Source of the DNA: Diaphorobacter sp. HDW4A
GTDB lineage: Bacteria; Pseudomonadota; Gammaproteobacteria; Burkholderiales; Burkholderiaceae_C
Assembly (NCBI RefSeq): GCF_011305995.1
Contig: NZ_CP049910.1
Coordinates: forward strand, 4,402,001-4,466,000
Direction: 5' to 3'
DNA length: 64,000 nucleotides
This document shows, piece after piece, positions 36,007-44,763 of the stretch; position 1 is the first letter of the stretch; each line of letters opens with the position of its first letter. The translations under genes were made by a program, and so were the position numbers. The notes under the pieces are model-generated. The model was not told where the DNA came from. It was given only the letters and a program-made list of their open reading frames with translations, and did not search any database.

Positions 36007-36855
36007 ATGACCGAATCCTTCATCCTGACCCTCTCCTGCCCGGACCGACTCGGGCTGGTGCACGCCGTCTCCGGCTTTCTGCTGGAGCGCGACGCCAACA
36101 TCGAAGAAGCCGCCCAATACAACGACAGCGCCACCGGCCTGTTCTTCATGCGCGTGCAGTTTGCGTGCCAAAGCCCGGACTTGCCGGTACTCAAGGCTGA
36201 ATTGGCGACTTTTGCGGAATCGTTCAAGATGAACTGGGGTCTGCATTCCACCAAGGAGGCGATGAAGACCGTGATCATGGTCAGCAAGGACGGCCGCTGC
36301 CTGAACGACCTGCTGTTCCGCTGGAAGTCCGGTCTGCTGCCGATCGACATCCGTGCCATCGTCAGCAACCACCGCGACTTCTACCAGCTCGCGGCCAGCT
36401 ACAACATCCCGTTCCACCACATCCCGGTGGCGGCCGCCACCAAGGCGCAGGCAGAAGCCAAACAGTACGAGATCATTCAGGCCGAAGGCGCCGAGCTCGT
36501 GGTGCTGGCGCGTTACATGCAGGTGCTCTCGGACGACCTGTGCAAGAAGCTCTCGGGCCGCGCAATCAACATCCACCACAGCTTCCTGCCCAGCTTCAAG
36601 GGCGCCAAGCCTTACTACCAAGCGCATGACCGTGGCGTGAAGCTCATCGGCGCGACCGCCCACTATGTGACCGCCGATCTGGACGAAGGCCCGATCATCG
36701 AGCAGGACGTGGCACGCGCCAGCCACTCCGACACCGTGGAAGACCTCACCGCACGCGGCGGCGATACCGAAAGTCAGGTGCTGGCCCGTGCCGTCAAATG
36801 GCACAGCGAACACCGCGTGCTGATGAATGGCCACAAGACGGTGATCTTCAAGTAA
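36007..36855 (+). CDS. purU: Formyltetrahydrofolate deformylase
   Basis: A 282-residue cytoplasmic enzyme that hydrolyses 10-formyl-THF to formate and THF, balancing one-carbon pools. The N-terminal ACT domain begins FILTLSCPDRLGLVHAVSGF; the C-terminal formyltransferase-like domain (from about 86) has the catalytic NIHHSFLPSFKGAKPY with His and the downstream Asp in HYVTADLDEGPIIEQD. Length equals E. coli PurU (280). It starts 57 nt after the ChaN-like stop; the LysR gene follows 38 nt after its own stop. Confidence 0.97.
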   Translation: MTESFILTLSCPDRLGLVHAVSGFLLERDANIEEAAQYNDSATGLFFMRVQFACQSPDLPVLKAELATFAESFKMNWGLHSTKEAMKTVIMVSKDGRCLNDLLFRWKSGLLPIDIRAIVSNHRDFYQLAASYNIPFHHIPVAAATKAQAEAKQYEIIQAEGAELVVLARYMQVLSDDLCKKLSGRAINIHHSFLPSFKGAKPYYQAHDRGVKLIGATAHYVTADLDEGPIIEQDVARASHSDTVEDLTARGGDTESQVLARAVKWHSEHRVLMNGHKTVIFK

Positions 36856-36893
36856 AAGCAGTCAACGCCCGCCAACTTGCAGCCCTTCACATC

Positions 36894-37808
36894 ATGAGCA
36901 GCCCATCCAATCACCCGATCAGCGTGGACGCCAGCGCCCTCAGGCGCATTCCACCCATCCAGTGCCTGCTCACGTTCGAGGCGCTGGCACGGCTGCGCAG
37001 CGTGACGCTCACGGCCGACGAGCTCTGCGTGACGCCCAGCGCCGTAAGCCACCGCGTCAAGCAGCTCGAGCAGATCCTCGGCACCCGCCTCTTCGGCCGC
37101 GCCGATTTCTCGCTCACGACCGATGGCAGCGCCTATCTCTCGCATGTGCGCGAGGGCTTGGGCGCGCTGCAGCGCTTTCCCGGTGCGGACAGCGTACCGG
37201 GAAAGCGGCGCCTTAAACTCGCCGTCACGCCCACCTTCGCGAGGGCCATCCTGATCCCGCGTCTGCGCCAGTTCACCGAGGCCTACCCCGAGATCGACCT
37301 CGCGCTGCAGGTCTCGATCCCGCTGCTCGACGTGGTCGCCGAAGACGCCGATCTGGTCGTGCGCTTCGGCCCGGGTCACTACGCCGACATGGAACATGTC
37401 GAGCTCGCGCGCGACATCGTCACCCCGCTCGCCTCACCGGCCTTTGTGCGCGAGCACGGCCCGTTCGAGCGCCCCGAAGACCTCGAAGGCATCCCGCTCT
37501 TGCGCAGCCCGCTAGAGCCATGGCGCAGCTGGTTCGACGTCTGTGGCCTGAACTGGCCCGCACCGACCGAAGGCTCGCAATTCAACGACATCGGCCTGAT
37601 GTGCGACGCCGCCGCCGCCGGCATGGGCGTGGCGCTGGTGCGCCTCAAGCTCGGCCGCCCTTGGCTGGACCAAGGTACGCTCGTGCGCCTCTACGACAAC
37701 ATCGTCGCCCCGAGCCCGCACGCGCACTACCTCTGCTGGAAGACCGGCACGATGGACCGCTGGGAATGTGCGGCGTTTGCGGAATGGCTCAGGAAGACGC
37801 TGGCCTGA
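36894..37808 (+). CDS. LysR-family transcriptional regulator (GcvA-like)
   Basis: A 304-residue LysR regulator. The HTH lies in residues 14-70 (PIQCLLTFEALARLRSVTL, DELCVTPSAVSHRVKQLEQIL, GTRLFGRADFSLTTDG). The effector domain (from about 95) has the GcvA-type features DLVVRFGPGHYADMEHVEL, LASPAFVREHGP and CDAAAAGMGVALVRLKL. The ATG at 36894 is preferred because an extension to 36798 overlaps purU. Its target is unknown; position after purU or before the flavoprotein is compatible with control of one-carbon or glycolate metabolism, which is speculative. Confidence 0.9.
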   Translation: MSSPSNHPISVDASALRRIPPIQCLLTFEALARLRSVTLTADELCVTPSAVSHRVKQLEQILGTRLFGRADFSLTTDGSAYLSHVREGLGALQRFPGADSVPGKRRLKLAVTPTFARAILIPRLRQFTEAYPEIDLALQVSIPLLDVVAEDADLVVRFGPGHYADMEHVELARDIVTPLASPAFVREHGPFERPEDLEGIPLLRSPLEPWRSWFDVCGLNWPAPTEGSQFNDIGLMCDAAAAGMGVALVRLKLGRPWLDQGTLVRLYDNIVAPSPHAHYLCWKTGTMDRWECAAFAEWLRKTLA

Positions 37809-37932
37809 GCACGGCCATCGTTCAATCGGCCAGACCAGTGTCTTTTCTCACGACCGCTTTCCTCAAACGAGTTCACACACCCATGCAAATTTGTTCAAGC
37901 CGCAAACCTCCGGCTTGATCTACAGTCACGGC

Positions 37933-39444
37933 ATGAGTACAGCCCCCTCAGCCCCCGATCAAAAACAGCCCACGCCCAGCGAACGTGCTGCGCGCCAGAA
38001 AACCATCGTCGATGCGCTTGGCAAGCATTTGCCCGCGCATGCGCTGCTCTGGAACTCCGAAGACACCACGCCCTATGAATGCGACGGGCTGACCGCCTAC
38101 CGCCAGCGCCCGCTGGTTGTCGCTCTGCCAGAGACCGAAGAGCAGGTACAGGCCGTGCTGCGCGTCTGCCATCGGCTCGACGCGCCGGTCGTCGCGCGCG
38201 GGGCGGGCACGGGGCTCTCCGGCGGCGCGATGCCACATGTCATGGGCGTGACGCTGTCGCTCGCCAAGTTCAACCGGATTCTCGAGGTTAACCCCATGAG
38301 CCGTACCGCGCGCGTGCAATGCGGCGTGCGCAATCTGGCAATCAGCGAGGCCGCCGCACCGCATAACCTGTATTACGCGCCCGATCCGAGCAGCCAGATC
38401 GCCTGCACCATCGGCGGCAACGTGGCCGAAAATTCCGGAGGCGTGCACTGCCTGAAATACGGCCTCACCGTGCACAACGTGCTGCGGGTGCGCGGCTTCA
38501 CCATCGAGGGCGAACCCGTCACCTTTGGCAGCGAGGCGCTCGATGCGCCCGGCTACGACCTGCTCGCCGCCATGATCGGCAGCGAAGGCATGCTGGCCGT
38601 GGCGCTGGAAGTGACCGTCAAGCTCATCCCCAAGCCGCAGCTCGCGCGCTGCATCATGGCGAGCTTCGACGACGTGCGCAAAGCCGGTGATGCCGTGGCG
38701 GCGGTGATCGCGGCGGGCATCATTCCGGCGGGTCTGGAGATGATGGACAAGCCGATGACCGCTGCCGTCGAAGACTTCGTGCACGCCGACTACGACCTCA
38801 CCGCCGAGGCCATCCTGCTCTGCGAGAGCGACGGCACACCCGAGGAAGTCGAAGAAGAAATCGGCCGAATGAGCGAAGTGCTGCGCGCGGCCGGCGCCAC
38901 AGCCATCACCGTGAGCAACAACGAGGAGGAGCGCCTGCGCTTCTGGAGCGGCCGCAAGAACGCCTTCCCCGCCAGCGGCCGCATCAGCCCCGACTACATG
39001 TGCATGGACTCCACCATCCCACGCAAGCGCCTGGCCGACATCCTGCTCGCCATCCAGGAGATGGAGAAGAAATACCGCCTGCGCTGCGCCAACGTATTCC
39101 ACGCGGGCGACGGCAATCTGCACCCGCTGATCCTGTTCGATGCGAACGACCCCGACGAGTTGCACCGCTGCGAACTCTTCGGCGCCGACATCCTGGAGAC
39201 CAGCGTCGCCATGGGCGGTACCGTGACCGGCGAGCATGGTGTGGGCATCGAGAAGCTCAACAGCATGTGCACCCAATTCACGACCGAAGAAAACCTGCAG
39301 ATGTTCGCACTCAAGGGTGCATTCGATCCCAAGGGCCTGCTCAATCCGGGGAAGGTGATTCCGACGCTGAACCGCTGCGCCGAGTACGGCAAGATGCTGG
39401 TGCGCGGCGGGCAGATCAAGCACCCGGAGCTGGAGCGGTTTTGA
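37933..39444 (+). CDS. FAD-binding 2-hydroxyacid oxidoreductase (GlcD / D-lactate dehydrogenase family)
   Basis: A 503-residue flavoprotein. The FAD_binding_4 domain (about 55-235) includes VVARGAGTGLSGGAMP and NVAENSGGVHCLKYGLT; the FAD-linked oxidase C-terminal domain includes FHAGDGNLHPLILFD and TGEHGVGIEKLNSM, the metal/substrate site. This matches GlcD glycolate oxidase subunits and the related D-lactate dehydrogenases. glcE and glcF do not follow, so a stand-alone D-2-hydroxyacid dehydrogenase is at least as likely as glycolate oxidase. The conserved N-terminus begins at 37933; an upstream extension is non-coding in character. Confidence 0.9.
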   Translation: MSTAPSAPDQKQPTPSERAARQKTIVDALGKHLPAHALLWNSEDTTPYECDGLTAYRQRPLVVALPETEEQVQAVLRVCHRLDAPVVARGAGTGLSGGAMPHVMGVTLSLAKFNRILEVNPMSRTARVQCGVRNLAISEAAAPHNLYYAPDPSSQIACTIGGNVAENSGGVHCLKYGLTVHNVLRVRGFTIEGEPVTFGSEALDAPGYDLLAAMIGSEGMLAVALEVTVKLIPKPQLARCIMASFDDVRKAGDAVAAVIAAGIIPAGLEMMDKPMTAAVEDFVHADYDLTAEAILLCESDGTPEEVEEEIGRMSEVLRAAGATAITVSNNEEERLRFWSGRKNAFPASGRISPDYMCMDSTIPRKRLADILLAIQEMEKKYRLRCANVFHAGDGNLHPLILFDANDPDELHRCELFGADILETSVAMGGTVTGEHGVGIEKLNSMCTQFTTEENLQMFALKGAFDPKGLLNPGKVIPTLNRCAEYGKMLVRGGQIKHPELERF

Positions 39445-39657
39445 CTTCTCGGAGAGTGGTTGTTGTTGCATCTCATGGAAGCTGAACGACCGCTGAATTT
39501 CTGAGTCAGTCTCCGCGTTGGATTGCAAACAATCCGCCCCATTTTTAAAGATATTTGAAGCTCAGTAACTTCGCGAAACATTGCTGGTCCGGGGCCATGG
39601 CGCAGTGCTAATTTCCGCTCCTCATCAACAGTGCTCACTATGAGCGGAGGTAGCAAA

Positions 39658-39852
39658 ATGGGCTTGCTCAATGAAATTATCGGAGCTGTGGTTGCTGAAG
39701 AAGCTCTTTCCAAGGCGGATCCCCATGCCGGATTCTTGAAGAAGACGATGGCCGCCGTGGCCGGATATGAAGGCGAGAAATTCGTGGAGGGCAAGATCAC
39801 TCAGCACGAAGAAGACGCCGAACAGCAGCAGCCACCGGCCGATCAACAGTGA
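39658..39852 (+). CDS. Small hypothetical protein
   Basis: A 64-residue protein of unknown family. The start at 39658 is set by GGAGG about 9 nt upstream. The first half, MGLLNEIIGAVVAEEALSKA, is amphipathic with small residues; the tail is Gln/Glu/Pro-rich (HEEDAEQQQPPADQQ). No signal peptide or transmembrane helix. It lies just before a TPR-like gene. Confidence 0.6.
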   Translation: MGLLNEIIGAVVAEEALSKADPHAGFLKKTMAAVAGYEGEKFVEGKITQHEEDAEQQQPPADQQ

Positions 39853-39912
39853 TTGGTTCTGCGGAATTCTGCTACTGACGAATGGACTCGTGGACGCGGC
39901 GACAATAGCGTC

Positions 39913-40410
39913 ATGGCTCACGATTCCAATTCCGATCCCACCCACCCTTCCGGCACGATTCCCGACGACGACTACCAGTCGCACCTGAAGGCGGGCAATG
40001 CGCTCGTCGCGCAGGCGCAGACCGTCGCCACCACCGACTTCACCAAGGCGCGCGCGCTGTGGCAAGACGCTGGCAAGCAGTACTACCTCGCCCACAAGGC
40101 TGATCGCGACGAGCCCGAAGCGGCGTTCAAGCTTGCACAGGCCTGGATGGCCGAGGCCCATGCGCTGCAGAAGGAGGGCTCGCCCAACGCAAAGATCATG
40201 TGGGCCAATGCAGCCGCCCAGGCCGAACTGGCGTTTGATCTGACGCCCGAGAATGGTCGCCTCGCCATGGCGGTGGCGACCTGCTATCACTATGGCGGTC
40301 AACCCGAAGAGGCCGAGGCATGGCAGCAGCTCGGCAGGCACCTGCTAGACGGCGCGGCCAAGCTGCAGGGGCATGGCGAGGACGGCAAGGACGAAGACTC
40401 CGAAGACTGA
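39913..40410 (+). CDS. TPR-like helical hypothetical protein
   Basis: A 165-residue acidic soluble protein. Helices resembling tetratricopeptide repeats are seen in FTKARALWQDAGKQYYLAHK, FKLAQAWMAEAHALQKE and MAVATCYHYGGQPEEAEAW, with an acidic tail (HGEDGKDEDSED). I do not recognise a named family. The ATG at 39913 is 60 nt downstream of the preceding small gene. Convergent with the DUF445 gene, 28 nt away. Confidence 0.65.
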   Translation: MAHDSNSDPTHPSGTIPDDDYQSHLKAGNALVAQAQTVATTDFTKARALWQDAGKQYYLAHKADRDEPEAAFKLAQAWMAEAHALQKEGSPNAKIMWANAAAQAELAFDLTPENGRLAMAVATCYHYGGQPEEAEAWQQLGRHLLDGAAKLQGHGEDGKDEDSED

Positions 40411-40438
40411 ACCCGCTCGACCCTGATCTCAGCAACGC

Positions 40439-41776
40439 TCAGGGATGCGCCACCAGACTCCAGATGATGCTGGCGTGCGAGATCACGAACAGCACCAGTC
40501 CGATCAGGCCGCCGACGATGGTGCCGTTGATACGGATGTACCGGAGGTCGCTGCCGATGTGCTGCTCCACGAGCTGCGCCATTTCCTCGGCGTCCCAGCG
40601 CTGCACGGTGGCACGGATGTGCTCGGCGACGGACTGCGCCACATCGGGTGCCCATTGCGCCGCCCAGAGTTCGAGGCGCACGTTCAGGCGCAAGCGCAGC
40701 GCCGCATCACCCGCGAGCGACATGCCCAGCCACTTGCCCATCTCCGACACATTGCGAGCGATGGCCGAATTCTCGTCCTGCAGATCATCACGCAGCTTGC
40801 GACGCAGGTCGGCCCAGATGTCGTGCACGTAGGAGCTGAGCGCTTCGTCATTCTGCAGATAGCTGCGGATTTCCTCGCCGCGCTGCTCCCAGTCCGGATC
40901 TTGCTGCATGCGCTCGATCAGTCGGGCGATGGCCACATCCAATGCATCGCGCAATTGATGGTTCGGGTCCTTGGCCACTTCCACCAGCAGCGTCTCGATT
41001 GCATGCGAGATCGCGGACGCGCCCTTACCGCCCAGCCAATCGGTGGGCAGCACTTTCTGCTTGAGCGGATGCTCACGCTTGACCCACTTGATCAGCGTAT
41101 TGGCGATGAAATCGCGCGTTTCGTCGGCACGCAGCAAGCCGCTGAAGCGCACCAGCAGATCGTCGAGCAGCATCTGATGGCGACGCTCGTGCGTGAGCGC
41201 CTCAAGTGCGGCGGCCATGGTGCGCGACACGTCAAGCTGGCCGATCAGGGCGCGCGCGGCGCTGTTGAGCAACTGCTGGATCTTGTCATCCTCCACCGTA
41301 TCGAGCGCGGTGGACATCAGGCGCGAGACCTGCTTGCCCAGTAGCCCGGAATTGGCGGGCGAGGTGAGCCACTGCGCGAGCATGTCGGCCGGGTCATGAC
41401 GGCGGATCATGGTCACTAGCGAGGGCGCATCGAGAAAACGGTCGCGCACGAAGGCCGACAGGTTGTCGCCGATGCGGTCCTTATTGCGCGCGATGATGTT
41501 GGTGTGCCGCGAGAGATACGGCAGCGGAATGCGCGTGAACAGCGCGGAGACAGCGAACCAGTCGGCCAGCGCGCCGACCATGGCGGCCTCGGCCATGGCG
41601 CGTATGCACTCAACCCAAAGGTTCTGCGGAAAGGCGTAGGTGAGCGCGAAGACCACGACCACCGCGATGAACAGGCCAGTGGCCTGCCGCTTGGCACGCG
41701 AGAGCTGCGCGTTGCGCGCGGCGGTGGCTGCGCTGACGCCCGGCGAGTCGTGATCCTCCAGCGGAAGCATTTGCAT
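40439..41776 (-). CDS. DUF445 family membrane protein
   Basis: A protein of about 445 residues in the DUF445 (PF04286, YjiN-like) family. It has an N-terminal membrane segment (ATGLFIAVVVVFALTYAF), the conserved ALADWFAVSALFTRIPLPY motif, a long helical domain, and a C-terminal membrane hairpin (GTIVGGLIGLVLFVISHASIIW). The start is uncertain among ATGs at 41788, 41776 and 41770; I use 41776 with GAGGG close upstream. Function unknown; a membrane-surface helical bundle. Confidence 0.85.
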   Translation of the reverse strand: MQMLPLEDHDSPGVSAATAARNAQLSRAKRQATGLFIAVVVVFALTYAFPQNLWVECIRAMAEAAMVGALADWFAVSALFTRIPLPYLSRHTNIIARNKDRIGDNLSAFVRDRFLDAPSLVTMIRRHDPADMLAQWLTSPANSGLLGKQVSRLMSTALDTVEDDKIQQLLNSAARALIGQLDVSRTMAAALEALTHERRHQMLLDDLLVRFSGLLRADETRDFIANTLIKWVKREHPLKQKVLPTDWLGGKGASAISHAIETLLVEVAKDPNHQLRDALDVAIARLIERMQQDPDWEQRGEEIRSYLQNDEALSSYVHDIWADLRRKLRDDLQDENSAIARNVSEMGKWLGMSLAGDAALRLRLNVRLELWAAQWAPDVAQSVAEHIRATVQRWDAEEMAQLVEQHIGSDLRYIRINGTIVGGLIGLVLFVISHASIIWSLVAHP

Positions 41777-41879
41777 GCCCTCTAGCATAGCCTTGAGCGG
41801 CTTGCCATTCACACTTTGCGCTGTAGGAGATGGGCGCGTAAGCCTAACCAATAGGCTCGCGCGCTACAGGTGGCAAGAA

Positions 41880-42296
41880 TTATTTGCCGTTGACGGCCAG
41901 CAACTCGACTTCGAAGTTCAGTGTGGCGTTCGGCGGAATCACGCCGCCCGCGCCGCGCGAGCCGTAGGCGATGCTGGCCGGGCAGGTCAGCTTGGCCTTG
42001 CCACCGACCTTCATCTTCTGCACGCCTTCGGTCCAGCAGGGGATCACGCCGTTGAGCGGGAAGTCGATGGGTTGGCCACGCTTGATGGAGCTGTCGAATT
42101 CCTTGCCGGATTCGGGGAACCAGCCGCGGTAGTGGACCTTGACGGTGTCGGTGGACTTGGGGCTGGCACCTGTGCCGTCTTTGATGCTTTCGTAGATCAG
42201 GCCGGACGAAGTGGTGACTGGGTCTGCGGCTTTTGCTGCCGTGGCGAGGATGAGGGCTGTGATGGTGGCTGTTGCCAGCAGAGTGAGCTTCTTCAT
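41880..42296 (-). CDS. Periplasmic FKBP-type peptidyl-prolyl isomerase
   Basis: A 138-residue exported FKBP. A signal peptide (KKLTLLATATITALILATAAKA) precedes one FKBP domain with VKVHYRGWFPESGKEFDSS, GVIPCWTEGVQKMKVGGKAK, and YGSRGAGGVIPPNATLNFEVELL, the standard core. It catalyses prolyl isomerisation in the periplasm. I start at 42296; the frame remains open upstream through a PQQ-coding 9-nt repeat, but the signal peptide supports 42296. The ribosome-binding site is weak. Confidence 0.9.
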   Translation of the reverse strand: MKKLTLLATATITALILATAAKAADPVTTSSGLIYESIKDGTGASPKSTDTVKVHYRGWFPESGKEFDSSIKRGQPIDFPLNGVIPCWTEGVQKMKVGGKAKLTCPASIAYGSRGAGGVIPPNATLNFEVELLAVNGK

Positions 42297-42646
42297 TGAA
42301 TTACTTTGGGTTTGTTGGGGTTGTTGGGTTTGTTGGGGTTGTTGGGGTTGTTGGGGTTGTTGGGGTTGGGATTGTTGCTTTGTTGGCGCTTGGCAGGTGT
42401 TTCTTTTTGGTGTTTGCTGCTTGGTTGAGGGCGGAGGCCGGGACTGCCCCCGGCGAGGCAGTAACTTTTTGGTCTTGCCCAAAAAGTCACCAAAAATGCG
42501 TCTGGAATACCTCCGGCAGAACTCGACTTCGCGCTGCGCGCTCCGCTCGGACAACCGCCGGAAATCAGATTTGAAGAGGTGCGTTCGGCACGTTGCTTCG
42601 CTCGTGCTGGCATCGCCCTTTCGGGCGATGTCATGTTTTGCTTTGA
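42297..42646. other. Repeat-rich intergenic region upstream of the FKBP gene
   Basis: No convincing gene. It holds a G-rich 9-nt tandem repeat (42308-42370), then a two-hairpin block at 42437-42487 (GCCGGG/CCCGGC, and ACTTTTTG/CAAAAAGT), then a short hairpin CATCGCCC/GGGCGATG near 42610-42630. Open frames across it are low complexity. Confidence 0.6.
42308..42370 (+). repeat. G-rich 9-nt tandem repeat, G-quadruplex potential
   Basis: Runs of three or four G recur with exact 9-nt spacing at 42308, 42317, 42326, 42335, 42344, 42353 and 42362, separated by TTGTT or TTTGTT. The unit is GGGGTTGTT. Four or more G-runs with short loops can fold as a G-quadruplex on the plus strand, which is the template strand of the FKBP gene starting 12 nt away. 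Confidence 0.85.
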
Positions 42647-43783
42647 TTAGGCCTTGGCCTGGATTTGGTCCAGGGCCTTGGCCAGGTAGCCTACGGTGCG
42701 GTCTACGTTGTGCCACTTTTCTAGGCCGAAGAGGCCAATGCGGAAGGTCTTGAAGTCAGGGCCTTCGTCGCATTGAAGGGGGACGCCCGAGGCCGTCTGC
42801 AGGCCTACCGCCATGAAGGCTTTGCCGGACTGGATTTCGGGGTTGCTGGTGTAGCTCACGACCACGCCGGGGGCCTTGAAGCCGTCGGCGGCGACGCTGG
42901 GGAAACCGCGTGTTTCCAGCAGTGCGCGGACCTTGGCTCCCAGGCCGATCTGTTCCTGGCGAACCTTCTCGAAACCGTATTCGCGCGTCTCCAGCATCAC
43001 GTCGCGCAGCTTGACGAGCGCGTCGGTCGGCATGGTCGTGTGGTAGGCGTGGGCACCTTTTTCGTAGCCTTCGGCGATGGTCATCCATTTCTTCAGGTCG
43101 CATGAGAAGCTGGAGCTTTGTGTTGGCTCGATGGCCTGGCGGGCGCGTTCGGAGAGCATGACCATGGCGCAGCAGGGTGTGCTGCTCCAGCCTTTTTGCG
43201 GGGCGCTGATGAGCACGTCGACGCCGGTCTTCTGCATGTCCACCCACATCGCGCCGGAGGCCACGCAATCGAGCACCATGAGCGCGCCGACTTCATGCGC
43301 TGCATCGGAGATGGTCTTGATGTAGTCGTCGGGCAGGAGGATGCCGCTCGCCGTTTCCACATGGGGGGCGAAGACGACCTTGGGGCGTTCGATGCGAATG
43401 GTTTCCGCCACATCGGCGGCGAGTGCGGGAGCCCACGGGTCCTGCGGGCCTTCACCCTGCTTGCGGGCCTTGCAGACGATGGAGCCGCCGCCGAGTCCGC
43501 CTTCGTCGAAGATCTGGGTCCAGCGGTAGCTGAACCAGCCGTTGCGCACGATCAGCACCTTTTCGCGGTTGGCGAACTGGCGGGCCACGGCCTCCATGCC
43601 GAAGGTGCCGCTGCCGGGCACGAGCACGGCAGTGTGGGCGTTGTAGACCTCCTTGAGGACACCGAGGATGTCCTGCACCACGCCCACGAATTTCTTGGAC
43701 ATGTGGTTGAGCGCGCGATCGGTGTAGACCACCGAGAACTCCATCAATCCATCGGGGTCGACGTTGGGCAGCAATCCGGGCAT
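42647..43783 (-). CDS. Class V aminotransferase (alanine/serine-glyoxylate aminotransferase family)
   Basis: A 378-residue PLP enzyme. It begins MPGLLPNVDPDGLMEFSVVY, has VPGSGTFGMEAVARQF for cofactor phosphate, VLDCVASGAMWVDMQK with the PLP Asp, and SAPQKGWSSTPCCAMVMLS with the Schiff-base Lys in the typical SxxQKG context. Likely transfers an amino group between a small amino acid and glyoxylate or another oxo acid. AGGAGA precedes the ATG at 43783. No obvious operon partners. Substrate not decidable from sequence. Confidence 0.9.
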   Translation of the reverse strand: MPGLLPNVDPDGLMEFSVVYTDRALNHMSKKFVGVVQDILGVLKEVYNAHTAVLVPGSGTFGMEAVARQFANREKVLIVRNGWFSYRWTQIFDEGGLGGGSIVCKARKQGEGPQDPWAPALAADVAETIRIERPKVVFAPHVETASGILLPDDYIKTISDAAHEVGALMVLDCVASGAMWVDMQKTGVDVLISAPQKGWSSTPCCAMVMLSERARQAIEPTQSSSFSCDLKKWMTIAEGYEKGAHAYHTTMPTDALVKLRDVMLETREYGFEKVRQEQIGLGAKVRALLETRGFPSVAADGFKAPGVVVSYTSNPEIQSGKAFMAVGLQTASGVPLQCDEGPDFKTFRIGLFGLEKWHNVDRTVGYLAKALDQIQAKA

Positions 43784-43922
43784 GGGGGTATCTCCTGTTG
43801 TTGGGGTGGCCCGCACCTGCGTTCGGATGGATCGCGGACGGGCCTGATGACTGGGTCAGCGTTGAAAGGTCGGTGTCTCTTCGAGAGAAATACAGCTTAG
43901 CACGCAGTTTGGCGCGCCAGCG

Positions 43923-44645
43923 TCAGCCAGCAGTGGGGTAGTGACGTCTGCCAAAGATGCCGCTGCCAACGCGCACCATCGTGCTTCCCGCCTTTACGGC
44001 GGCCTCAAGATCGTCGGTCATACCCATGGAAAGCGTGTCGAAATTTTCCAGCCCCGCAATTTGCTGCGCTGCAATATCGGCAAACAGCTTCTGCGCGCGC
44101 TGGTGCACGGTGAGCTGGGCTGCAAAGTCGGCGGCGGGCTCGGGAATGCTCATGAGCCCGCGCACCACGATGCGCGGCAGCGCGGCAGCGGCGCACACCA
44201 GCTCGGCGGTCTCTTCAGGCGAGACGCCCGACTTGTTGGCGCCGCCATCCATGTTCACCTGAATGCAGATCTGCAGTGGCGGCAGATGCTCGGGCCGCTG
44301 GTCCGACAGGCGCTGGGCGATCTTGAGCCGGTCCACCGTGTGCGCCCAGTCGAAATGCTCGGCCACGAGGCGCGTCTTGTTGCTCTGGATCGGGCCGATG
44401 CAGTGCCATTCGAGCGGTTGGGGTAGGCCGTACTCGGCCACCAGCGCCATCTTCTCGACGGCTTCCTGGATGTAGTTCTCGCCAAAACTGCGCTGACCCG
44501 CCTCGGCCGCGTCGCGCACGGCCTCAGGGCCGAAGGTCTTGGACACCGCCAGCAAGGCCACGCTGGCGGCGGATCGCCCCGCCTGCTCGCAGGCCTTGGC
44601 GATCTGCGCATGTACTCGTTGGAGATTGTTGGAAATCGTCGTCAT
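43923..44645 (-). CDS. YggS-family PLP homeostasis protein
   Basis: A 240-residue PLP-binding TIM-barrel protein (PLPBP/YggS), cytoplasmic, involved in vitamin B6 and amino-acid homeostasis. The PLP Lys is in VALLAVSKTFGPEAVRDA; RSFGENYIQEAVEKM, WHCIGPIQSNKTR and LSMGMTDDLEAAVKAG are all diagnostic. Length equals the family (about 230). It is divergent from pilT, a conserved arrangement in proteobacteria. Confidence 0.96.
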   Translation of the reverse strand: MTTISNNLQRVHAQIAKACEQAGRSAASVALLAVSKTFGPEAVRDAAEAGQRSFGENYIQEAVEKMALVAEYGLPQPLEWHCIGPIQSNKTRLVAEHFDWAHTVDRLKIAQRLSDQRPEHLPPLQICIQVNMDGGANKSGVSPEETAELVCAAAALPRIVVRGLMSIPEPAADFAAQLTVHQRAQKLFADIAAQQIAGLENFDTLSMGMTDDLEAAVKAGSTMVRVGSGIFGRRHYPTAG

Positions 44646-44687
44646 AATGTTCGTTGAGGAGTCGTTTCAGCCGATCTGACTAGCGGC

Positions 44688-44711
44688 ACAGGTCAAACAA
44701 CCTTAACCTGT
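44688..44711. promoter_or_regulatory. Inverted repeat in the yggS-pilT divergent promoter
   Basis: ACAGGT (44688-44693) and ACCTGT (44706-44711) form a 24-bp interrupted palindrome centred in the 118-bp divergent promoter. It could bind a dimeric regulator. I do not recognise the consensus. Confidence 0.35.
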
Positions 44712-44763
44712 CAATCTGCTCGGAAACAAGACACCAAGCGTATCAAACGATCAGAGGGATCCC

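Noticed and set aside
42308..42370. Tandem 9-nt repeat as CRISPR
   Set aside because: Units are 9 nt with no spacers; simple tandem repeat.
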